A DNA stretch of 26,543 nt from an uncultured Oscillibacter sp. (lineage in GTDB: Bacteria > Bacillota > Clostridia > Oscillospirales > Oscillospiraceae): the NCBI GenBank assembly GCA_900551885.1, contig URXS01000017.1:1-26543 (forward strand), in the 5' to 3' direction. A model generated the notes under the pieces. That model saw nothing but the letters and a program-made list of their open reading frames with translations, had not been told where the DNA came from and searched no databases. Positions within the stretch are counted from its first letter, which is position 1. The number at the start of each line of letters is the position of its first letter. Shown here piece by piece: positions 21,687 through 26,543 of the stretch. A program made the translations under genes and the position numbers.

Positions 21687-21937
21687 TTCCGCACCCCCAT
21701 GATGGCCACAGCGTCCTCGGGGGTGAACCGCAGCACCTTGTCCAGGGCCAGCAGCTCGTCCAGCTCCCAGCCGCCTTTCCGCATCCGGCGGCCCAAAGTC
21801 TGTCGCTTAATGCCGCTCCGCTCCGCCAGCTCCGTCTGGGTGGCGATGTCCCGGTCCGTCATGTGGTGCCGGATGATCCGGCTGATAGAGTTGGCGTGTT
21901 CCTGCCGGGGATCCCGGCCCAATTTCACTTTCGGCAT
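21683..21937 (-). CDS. Small HTH DNA-binding protein
   Basis: About 84 residues: MPKVKLGRDPRQEHANSISRIIRHHMTDRDIATQTELAERSGIKRQTLGRRMRKGGWELDELLALDKVLRFTPEDAVAIMGVRK. The segment TQTELAERSGIKRQTLGRRMRKGGWELDELLALDKVL is a lambda-repressor-type helix-turn-helix. ATGs at 21946 and 21937 are both possible; AAAGGA nine bases upstream favours 21937. An early regulator or excision-type protein is likely from position. Confidence 0.75.
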   Translation of the reverse strand: MPKVKLGRDPRQEHANSISRIIRHHMTDRDIATQTELAERSGIKRQTLGRRMRKGGWELDELLALDKVLRFTPEDAVAIMGVRK

Positions 21938-21938
21938 A

Positions 21939-22400
21939 TTACTCATTCCTTTCCGCGTCCGAAGACGCCAACCGCAACTCATAAAAATCCTTTACCAGTT
22001 CGCCCAGCTCCCGAACAATCTCATCAAACATGGGCCGCTCCTCCTCGTCGATGACGCCGTCTTCAGCGATCTCCAGCAATTGCTTGTCCCTGCGCTTGTC
22101 GGCCCACCGGGCGAAGCTGTTAAAGAGGCGGATGGTGGCCGCCTGCAGCGTGGTCTGCTCCACCGGGGGCAGGATGGCCGCCGCCAAATGGCTGGCGCTC
22201 CGCAGGTGCTGCACCGCCAAGTACTGGCTGTCGTAGAGCACCACCATGGAGTAGGCGATGTCGTCCCCGGGAATCAGCTCCCCGGCCTCGAACCGGGCAA
22301 GCTGGCGCACGCTGAGATTCAGCAGCTCCGCGGCCCGCTCTTGGGTGTACCCTGCCGCCTCCCGGCAGGTTTTGTAAATGGTCTTGTCATTGTCCGGCAT
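21939..22400 (-). CDS. XRE-family transcriptional regulator
   Basis: About 153 residues. An N-terminal XRE helix-turn-helix (residues 8-60; CREAAGYTQERAAELLNLSVRQLARFEAGELIPGDDIAYSMVVLY) is followed by a helical region (75-150) without a peptidase motif. GGAGGG lies eight bases before the ATG at 22400, better than for the ATG two codons earlier. It is the second gene of the leftward early operon, after the Cro-like gene, and may control early genes. Confidence 0.82.
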   Translation of the reverse strand: MPDNDKTIYKTCREAAGYTQERAAELLNLSVRQLARFEAGELIPGDDIAYSMVVLYDSQYLAVQHLRSASHLAAAILPPVEQTTLQAATIRLFNSFARWADKRRDKQLLEIAEDGVIDEEERPMFDEIVRELGELVKDFYELRLASSDAERNE

Positions 22401-22440
22401 GGTCATGCCCTCCGATCTGTGGTATGAGTAAAGTATGAGG

Positions 22441-22638
22441 TCAGGCGCTGGCCTTCTTCCGCCCCAGGAGCTCGTCCACAGTGCAGTCCAGAATATCCGC
22501 CAGCTTCAGCAGGTTGGCGGCACTGGGCATCGCCAGACCAGACTCCCACGCGGAAACCGAGGCCTGCTTGACGCCCATGCGCTCCGCCAGCTCGTACTGC
22601 CGCAGGCCGGCGGCTTCCCGCAGTCGTTTGATTTCCAT
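22441..22638 (-). CDS. Cro-like XRE repressor, first gene of the early operon
   Basis: A 65-residue single-domain helix-turn-helix protein: MEIKRLREAAGLRQYELAERMGVKQASVSAWESGLAMPSAANLLKLADILDCTVDELLG. Size and position (first leftward gene beyond the switch, opposite the repressor) suit a Cro-like function. AAAGGAGG six bases before the ATG at 22638 decides the start over the in-frame ATG at 22659. Confidence 0.85.
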   Translation of the reverse strand: MEIKRLREAAGLRQYELAERMGVKQASVSAWESGLAMPSAANLLKLADILDCTVDELLGRKKASA

Positions 22639-22661
22639 GTTCTTCCTCCTTTCCCTCATAC

Positions 22662-22690
22662 TTGAAACACTTGTTTGTGTGTGGTAATAT
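22662..22690 (+). promoter_or_regulatory. Rightward promoter of the 123-residue gene
   Basis: TTGAAA (22662-22667), 17-base spacer, TAATAT (22685-22690). The start of transcription should be about 50 bases before the GTG at 22744. The region is A+T-rich in contrast to its surroundings. Confidence 0.55.
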
Positions 22691-22743
22691 AGTTAAAAAC
22701 TAATTAACAAAATACGGATTGCATTCTGGGGAGGGGGATATTT

Positions 22744-23115
22744 GTGCGATTTAATGAGATGGATTGCATGGTTCTGGAAGACGCTCTGGTCGATTTTCTG
22801 GAACAAATCCAAGAAAACGCACCGCATTTTACAAAAACTCCCGGAGAGACTGTTACCGCAGCAATTTTTTCCATTGTTTCTGCCAAGAAAAAACTGAAAG
22901 CAATTCGTGAAAAACAATCCCTGGATTTCACTTCACAAGAAGTGCAGGTTATGTACTGGGCGGTTTCAGACATGCGGGATCATGTCACAAATTATCTGGA
23001 CGAAGCCCCTCTCTCTGATTCGGATCGTAACATCGCAATCGAGACGCAAAAGACCTGTAATCGCCTGCTGAGAGAATTTTCCAACCTTCTTCGCAAGGAC
23101 GGTATTCAATTTTAA
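22744..23115 (+). CDS. Hypothetical helical protein in the lysogeny region
   Basis: A 123-residue protein from a GTG with GGAGGGGG six bases upstream: MRFNEMDCMVLEDALVDFLEQIQENAPHFTKTPGETVTAAIFSIVSAKKKLKAIREKQSLDFTSQEVQVMYWAVSDMRDHVTNYL. All-helical by pattern; not recognised. It is encoded rightward between the Cro-like gene and the repressor, with lower G+C than the lytic genes, so it is probably expressed in the lysogen. A consensus leftward promoter at 23238-23266 would transcribe through it in antisense. Confidence 0.7.
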   Translation: MRFNEMDCMVLEDALVDFLEQIQENAPHFTKTPGETVTAAIFSIVSAKKKLKAIREKQSLDFTSQEVQVMYWAVSDMRDHVTNYLDEAPLSDSDRNIAIETQKTCNRLLREFSNLLRKDGIQF

Positions 23116-23217
23116 AAACAGCTTCAGGCAATCGAATATGCCTGTTCATTCGCTGTTCTAACTGAATAACAGAAATAATCGCATACTCCCCCCTCTGCCC
23201 TGCTGCTTAGTTTGTTG
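23116..23217. other. Short gene-free spacer
   Basis: About 100 bases after the 123-residue gene. No coding frame with a ribosome site and no clear terminator stem followed by a T-run was seen. Confidence 0.4.
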
Positions 23218-23245
23218 TTGTTTAGCTTGTGGTTATAACTATAAT
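23218..23245 (+). promoter_or_regulatory. Probable repressor (lysogenic) promoter
   Basis: TTGTTT (23218-23223), 16-base spacer, perfect TATAAT (23240-23245). Transcription would start near 23252 and cross the operator before the repressor gene, allowing autoregulation. Confidence 0.6.
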
Positions 23246-23266
23246 TAGAGTTTTTCGAATTGTCAA
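23238..23266 (-). promoter_or_regulatory. Probable leftward early (lytic) promoter
   Basis: On the minus strand TTGACA (23266-23261), 17-base spacer, TATAGT (23243-23238). This is nearly consensus, and its -10 shares bases with the rightward -10. The adjacent operator overlaps neither box but lies two bases from the -35. Confidence 0.65.
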
Positions 23267-23267
23267 T

Positions 23268-23294
23268 CAATTATTCGATATTTTCGAATAATTG
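23268..23294. promoter_or_regulatory. Candidate repressor operator, 11-bp inverted repeat
   Basis: Arms CAATTATTCGA (23268-23278) and its exact complement (23284-23294) around a five-base centre. A related half-site, TTTTTCGAATTGTC, lies at 23251-23264 across the leftward promoter. Two similar sites beside the repressor gene fit cooperative binding by a CI-like dimer. Confidence 0.75.
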
Positions 23295-23323
23295 TCATTT
23301 TAAACAAATGAGGAGGTGCAGAT

Positions 23324-23809
23324 TTGGACGAAATTGTAAGTAGAATTCTTGTTCGGTTAGAAGAACTCAAAATAGACCAAAAAACTTTTGCTAAAGAAAT
23401 CGGTGTATCTCCGGTTACAATTACCGACTGGAAAACAGGGAAAAGCAAATCTTATATGAAAAAAATTAATATTATTTCTGCTGCGCTTGCCTCTCCATTG
23501 GGATGGCTTGTATTCGGAGAGGGACCTAGTTCGAAGATAGAAGAGGCTAGGATAAGCGGAGAGCTTGAGCGCGCACTACAACAAATAGCACATGTGAATT
23601 CTGACACAGCTCAGCCTAAGGGTGCCGAACACCTGGATCTAGGTTCTGGCGAAACAGCCGCCCATCTGGGCAAAAAAGAACCCGTCCCCATAAATGGGGA
23701 CGGGCTGAGTCCTGCCAAGCGCCGGCTGTGGGAGGCCGTGGACGACCTCACCGACGAGCAGTGTGAAAAGCTCCTGGGCATCGTCCTGGAGGCCAAGCGG
23801 CTCCTATGA
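23324..23809 (+). CDS. CI-like XRE-family repressor
   Basis: A 161-residue protein from a TTG start with AGGAGGT six bases upstream. The N-terminal helix-turn-helix (residues 5-65; RLEELKIDQKTFAKEIGVSPVTITDWKTGKSKSYMKKINIISAAL) is followed by a variable linker. The C-terminal helical segment (LSPAKRRLWEAVDDLTDEQCEKLLGIVLEAKRLL) is common in Firmicutes phage repressors. No LexA-type protease domain is present, so RecA-driven self-cleavage is unlikely. The first half is A+T-rich and the last 45 codons strongly G+C-rich, suggesting a mosaic gene. It is expected to hold the lysogenic state. Confidence 0.85.
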   Translation: MDEIVSRILVRLEELKIDQKTFAKEIGVSPVTITDWKTGKSKSYMKKINIISAALASPLGWLVFGEGPSSKIEEARISGELERALQQIAHVNSDTAQPKGAEHLDLGSGETAAHLGKKEPVPINGDGLSPAKRRLWEAVDDLTDEQCEKLLGIVLEAKRLL

Positions 23810-23956
23810 TCACCGGCGGGAGGCGTCATCCTCCGTGGTGGCAAAGTCCCGTTTCATTGCCTCCAGCCGCTGCAGCACATAGGTGGCCTGCCGGTCGTTC
23901 AGGGTCAGGATCTCGTTTTTCAGGGTGGCCCTGATGTCAGTGGTCTGTGTAGTCAT
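23810..23956 (-). CDS. 48-residue hypothetical protein, convergent with the repressor
   Basis: MTTQTTDIRATLKNEILTLNDRQATYVLQRLEAMKRDFATTEDDASRR. GGAGG eight bases before the ATG supports it. Its stop begins the base after the repressor stop. The segment ILTLNDRQATYVLQRLEAM resembles the repressor's C-terminal helix (LTDEQCEKLLGIVLEAKRL), so it may be an interaction partner or a derivative of that helix; this is inference. Confidence 0.6.
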   Translation of the reverse strand: MTTQTTDIRATLKNEILTLNDRQATYVLQRLEAMKRDFATTEDDASRR

Positions 23957-24005
23957 CGTGTGATCCTCCGATCGTCCTTTTACTTCAGCGGCGATCGTCA
24001 GGTAA

Positions 24006-24025
24006 GTTGCATAGGTACATGCAAC
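24006..24025. repeat. Short inverted repeat upstream of the BRCT gene
   Basis: Perfect seven-base arms GTTGCAT (24006-24012) and ATGCAAC (24019-24025) around AGGTAC. No T-run follows on either strand, so an operator is more likely than a terminator. Confidence 0.4.
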
Positions 24026-24046
24026 AAAAAGGCAAAAAAATAAACG

Positions 24047-24063
24047 GTGTCCGATTCGGACAC
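24047..24063. repeat. Dispersed 17-bp palindrome, copy 4 (perfect)
   Basis: GTGTCCGATTCGGACAC, identical to the copy inside parB, 18 bases before the BRCT gene start. Confidence 0.8.
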
Positions 24064-24081
24064 GCCAAGGGAGAGAGAAGA

Positions 24082-25002
24082 ATGGAAAAAGAGCGCACTG
24101 AGTACCAGGCTTTTACAAAACCTGCGGAATTGCACAAGGCTATCAATACTCTGCGTGGACTTGTTGCCGGCATCAGTTCTGACACTGTTGTCGGAGAACA
24201 AGAGATGACGGAGTTGATGCACTGGTGTGCGCTCCATGCGCCCTTGCGGGATCGCCACCCGTTTTCTGAACTGTTGCCCGTTGTTGAAGCAGCCTGTGAA
24301 GATGGGGTCGTAACAGAGGATGAGGCGAAAGACATCCTGTGGATCTGCAATAACATTACAGACGATAGTTCCTATTACAACACTGTGACCTCTTCCATCC
24401 AGTTTCTCTCCGGTATGATTCATGGATTTATGGCAGACAGCGAGCTGGGAGATCAGGAAATTCTCAGTTTGAAATCGTGGATTGACGCCAACTCTTTTCT
24501 CGCTGGTACATACCCCTTTGATGAGATTAACAGTCTTCTTTGCGTCATTTTGGAGGACCGCAAGATCAGCGTGGATGAGCGTAATCGGCTGATGGCATTT
24601 TTCAGCAATATCATCGATTTTTCCTCGTCCATCAGCCTGTCTGAAAAGGACTTCTCTGTTTTGCGTGAGCAGTACAACATTGATGGCATCTGTGCTGTCT
24701 GCCCGGAAATTACATTCCAGGGTAAGGTCTTCTGTTTTACAGGTGAGTCTACCAGGGCCAAGCGCTCGGAAATGGCGCAGCAAGTCAGTACTTTGGGCGG
24801 AATTGCTCGATCTAGCGTGACAGCAAAGACAGATTACCTTGTTGTCGGAAATGCTGGGAATCCCTGCTGGGCTTATGCCTGCTATGGCCGAAAGATTGAG
24901 GAGGCCGTGCAGCTACGTAAGCAGGGTGCAAAGGTTGTTATCGTCAATGAGACGGATTTCTGGGATGCATTGGAGGATGCAAACGCAGGTATTTTAGGCT
25001 AA
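24082..25002 (+). CDS. BRCT-domain protein with two TerB-like repeats
   Basis: A 306-residue protein starting MEKERTEYQAF with GGGAGAGAGAAG upstream. Two similar helical units (about 27-93 and 111-180) each open with G-x-x-x-D-x-x-x-x-x-x-E and resemble TerB/EF-hand-like helical repeats. The C-terminal BRCT domain (213-298; KVFCFTGESTRAKRSEMAQQVSTLGGIARSSVTAKTDYLVVGNAG ... FWDAL) is like that of DNA ligase A and replication factor C. BRCT domains bind DNA ends or phosphopeptides. Placement between repressor and integrase, in lysogen orientation and with lower G+C, suggests a cargo (moron) gene, perhaps in DNA repair or defence. Palindrome copies flank it. Confidence 0.85.
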   Translation: MEKERTEYQAFTKPAELHKAINTLRGLVAGISSDTVVGEQEMTELMHWCALHAPLRDRHPFSELLPVVEAACEDGVVTEDEAKDILWICNNITDDSSYYNTVTSSIQFLSGMIHGFMADSELGDQEILSLKSWIDANSFLAGTYPFDEINSLLCVILEDRKISVDERNRLMAFFSNIIDFSSSISLSEKDFSVLREQYNIDGICAVCPEITFQGKVFCFTGESTRAKRSEMAQQVSTLGGIARSSVTAKTDYLVVGNAGNPCWAYACYGRKIEEAVQLRKQGAKVVIVNETDFWDALEDANAGILG

Positions 25003-25039
25003 TTCGAAACCTCCTCTTGTTTGGAGGACTAATCTCGTC

Positions 25040-25056
25040 GTGTCCGATTCTGACAC
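25040..25056. repeat. Dispersed 17-bp palindrome, copy 5 (one mismatch)
   Basis: GTGTCCGATTCTGACAC, 38 bases beyond the BRCT gene stop and directly before a terminator. It carries the same T-for-G change as copy 2. Confidence 0.75.
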
Positions 25057-25061
25057 AAATT

Positions 25062-25088
25062 AAAAGCCGCCCCTGGCGGGCGGCTTTT
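25062..25088. terminator. Bidirectional terminator between BRCT and integrase genes
   Basis: Perfect 11-bp stem AAAAGCCGCCC (25062-25072) with its complement (25078-25088), five-base loop. The A and T ends give a U-tract in both directions. Confidence 0.88.
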
Positions 25089-25135
25089 CTTCAACCGTTT
25101 AATCGAACAAATGTTTTTTAAAGAGGAGGGTCTGC

Positions 25136-26158
25136 ATGAAAATCCCGGAGCCCAGACAGACCAAAGCCGGAAAATGGTACGTGCAGCTAATGGTGGATGG
25201 CGTGCGCTACAACCGCACCTTTGACACCAGAGAGGACGCCCTGTACTGGGCCAGCGGTCTGAAGACCAAGTCCACCCAGGACGCCCGGGCACCCCGTCAC
25301 CTTACCGTTGGGGAGGCCACGGACAAATATATCGAATCCAAGAGCAGCGTCCTGTCACCCTCCACCCTGCTGGGCTACAAAAAAATCCGCAAGAACAGCA
25401 TGGGGGACATCCAGGGCGTGCAGCTCCAGGATCTGACGCAGGATCGGGTCCAGCGCTGGGTCAATCGCCTGGCCAAAGAGAAATCCCCCAAGACTGTGCA
25501 GAACGCCCATGGCCTGCTCTCCGCCGTCCTTGACATGTATCTGCCGTCGCTGAAGCTCAACACCACTCTGCCCCAAAAAGTCCGGCACGAGATCCTGATA
25601 CCGTCCAAAGAAGATCTGAGGAAGATCTTACAAGGCTGCCAAGGGAGCAAGTACGAACTGCCCATCATGCTGGCTGTCTGGCTGGGTCTCCGGCAATCCG
25701 AGATCCTGGGCCTGCGCTGGGAGGATATCGACGGAGACTATCTGAATGTCCGGCGGGCCATTATCATAGGAGAAGACGGTCAGGCCGAAAAGACCACAAA
25801 GACATACAGCGGGACCCGCCGCATCCACATCCCGGCTCACTTAAAGCCACTGCTGGATGCTCAGCCCCATACCAGTGAACACATCGTAAGGCTGTCCGGC
25901 AAGGCGGTATACAGCGGCTTCTCCCGGATCTGTGAAAAGGCCGGCGTCCGGCATTACCGCTTTCACGATCTGCGCCACGTCAACGCCTCCGCCATGCTGG
26001 CCTCCGGGATCCCCAGCACCTACTCCAAGCAGCGCATGGGACATGCCACGGACCACATGCTCAAGACAGTGTATTACCACACCATCAAGGAAGAGGAAGT
26101 CGCCTACGATGCCAAGATTGAGCAGTACCTGGAGGAGATCATGCCGGAGGACAAGTGA
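25136..26158 (+). CDS. int: Tyrosine-type phage integrase
   Basis: A 340-residue site-specific recombinase. The N-terminal arm-binding domain (residues 5-50; KWYVQLMVDGVRYNRTFDTREDALYWA) resembles AP2-like integrase domains. A core-binding SAM-like domain (55-145) is followed by the catalytic domain with R186 (GLRQSEILGLRW), K222 (KTYSGTRR), H277 and R280 (HDLRH), H303 (MGH) and the nucleophile Y313 (VYYH). All expected catalytic residues are present. It inserts and, with an excision factor, removes the prophage. It lies 160 bases from ssrA, the likely attachment target. GAGGAGG precedes the ATG. Confidence 0.95.
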   Translation: MKIPEPRQTKAGKWYVQLMVDGVRYNRTFDTREDALYWASGLKTKSTQDARAPRHLTVGEATDKYIESKSSVLSPSTLLGYKKIRKNSMGDIQGVQLQDLTQDRVQRWVNRLAKEKSPKTVQNAHGLLSAVLDMYLPSLKLNTTLPQKVRHEILIPSKEDLRKILQGCQGSKYELPIMLAVWLGLRQSEILGLRWEDIDGDYLNVRRAIIIGEDGQAEKTTKTYSGTRRIHIPAHLKPLLDAQPHTSEHIVRLSGKAVYSGFSRICEKAGVRHYRFHDLRHVNASAMLASGIPSTYSKQRMGHATDHMLKTVYYHTIKEEEVAYDAKIEQYLEEIMPEDK

Positions 26159-26196
26159 AATTTACGCCCCCAAAAAAGTGAAATAGATAGTGAAAT
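26154..26196. repeat. Three AGTGAAAT direct repeats beside the integrase
   Basis: AGTGAAAT occurs at 26154, 26177 and 26189, starting in the integrase stop region and continuing towards ssrA. Spaced direct repeats between int and the attachment site are the usual form of integrase arm-binding sites. Confidence 0.45.
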
Positions 26197-26280
26197 TTTC
26201 CGAATTTTGAGCGGTCTGCGTGGCCAATTTACCACCGGGCCGCTCATGCAATAATCTTTTGAACTCACTGCGGCAGTAAG
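26197..26280. other. Attachment-site region between integrase and ssrA
   Basis: There is no gene here. It holds an imperfect stem with GAGCGG (26209-26214) and CCGCTC (26240-26245). The right prophage-host junction should be here or in the 3' end of ssrA just beyond, but the core cannot be fixed without the left end. Confidence 0.4.
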
Positions 26281-26316
26281 AAAAAACGAGATGCCTTGCA
26301 ATCGCAAGGCATCTCG
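26281..26316 (-). terminator. Rho-independent terminator of ssrA
   Basis: On the minus strand a perfect 13-bp stem (26316-26304 with 26299-26287) and loop GATT are followed by six T residues. It lies three bases after the mature tmRNA end. Confidence 0.92.
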
Positions 26317-26319
26317 CTA

Positions 26320-26543
26320 TGGTGGAGGTGGGGGGAGTTGAACCCCCGTCCGAAAGCACTTTGACAGGACCTTCTCCGGGCGCAGACGGTTATTGCGGGA
26401 GTCTTGCACTCCCCGTTCCCCTTCCGGTCGGCAAGCCGTCACGCCGGCCGGTCAGGTGAGAGTCATCATGCGTGGGCGGGGCAACTCTTACCCGCCGCAC
26501 GGACGCCACATCAACGACGCCTTCCCCGGTCTGTGGCCACCCC
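26320..26543 (-). ncRNA. ssrA: tmRNA (ssrA), 3' part, truncated by window edge
   Basis: On the minus strand the sequence ends with a TpsiC-type arm (five G-C pairs around TTCAACT), an acceptor strand CACCTCC and an encoded terminal ACCA at 26323-26320. This is the hallmark tRNA-like end of tmRNA. Upstream, G+C-rich stems such as GGGGAGTGCAAGACTCCC fit the pseudoknot region. tmRNA with SmpB rescues stalled ribosomes and tags the peptide. The 5' end and, as far as can be judged, the tag frame lie beyond the window. Its 3' end is a frequent integration target. Confidence 0.92.

Noticed and set aside
24006..24025. GTTGCAT/ATGCAAC hairpin as a terminator
   Set aside because: No T-run follows on either strand; listed only as an inverted repeat.
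26320..26543. A tmRNA tag-peptide frame
   Set aside because: No frame ending in the usual A-L-A-A-type tag followed by a stop could be recognised; the tag is probably beyond the right edge.
1..26543. CRISPR array, insertion sequence, tRNA genes
   Set aside because: No regularly spaced identical repeats, transposase motifs or tRNA cloverleafs were seen on either strand, apart from the tRNA-like end of ssrA.

Overview
The window is most of a temperate, contractile-tailed (myovirus-type) prophage, integrated next to a bacterial tmRNA gene (ssrA). The host DNA is visibly G+C-rich. Together with PBSX/HK97-like structural genes, GTG/TTG starts with strong GGAGG ribosome sites and a G+C-rich tmRNA, this suggests a Clostridia host such as an Oscillospiraceae gut bacterium. 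The host call is an inference. The left phage end (rest of the tape measure, baseplate, fibres, lysis genes, left attachment site) lies outside the window.

Layout from right to left, which is the direction of most transcription. The 3' part of ssrA and its terminator (26281-26543, minus strand) are followed by a tyrosine integrase (25136-26158, +), a BRCT-domain cargo gene (24082-25002, +) and a CI-like repressor with an operator and divergent promoters (23218-23809). A leftward early operon (22638 down to 18013) encodes small HTH regulators, a replication initiator carrying an iteron-like origin inside its gene, a DnaB-type helicase, ParA and an unusual ParB fusion. A block of small, often cysteine-rich accessory genes follows (16594 down to 14364), then an HUH-type Rep-like protein, a zinc-ribbon protein, an HNH nuclease and a DNA methyltransferase. 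The late module (11681 down to 1) runs terS, terL, portal, protease, capsid, SH3 protein, connector, head closure, gp10-like protein, tail terminator, sheath, tube, frameshifted tail chaperone and tape measure. It is interrupted by a plus-strand hicAB toxin-antitoxin cassette.

The most notable observation is a 17-bp palindrome, GTGTCCGAWTCKGACAC. It occurs five times, at 5178, 11905, 17956, 24047 and 25040, dispersed over 20 kb at roughly 6-kb intervals plus one close pair, and one copy lies inside parB. With parA and parB present, these are candidate dispersed centromere (parS-like) sites. Phage-plasmid N15 is known to scatter its centromere sites in a similar way. Combined with the lambda-O-like origin in the initiator gene, a candidate antisense RNA just upstream of that gene and a HUH Rep-like protein, this suggests a phage with plasmid-style maintenance functions alongside its integrase.

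Many junctions are ATGA/GTGA overlaps, which supports translationally coupled operons and helped in choosing starts. No CRISPR array, insertion sequence or tRNA was seen, and no gene-free stretch longer than 300 bases exists.
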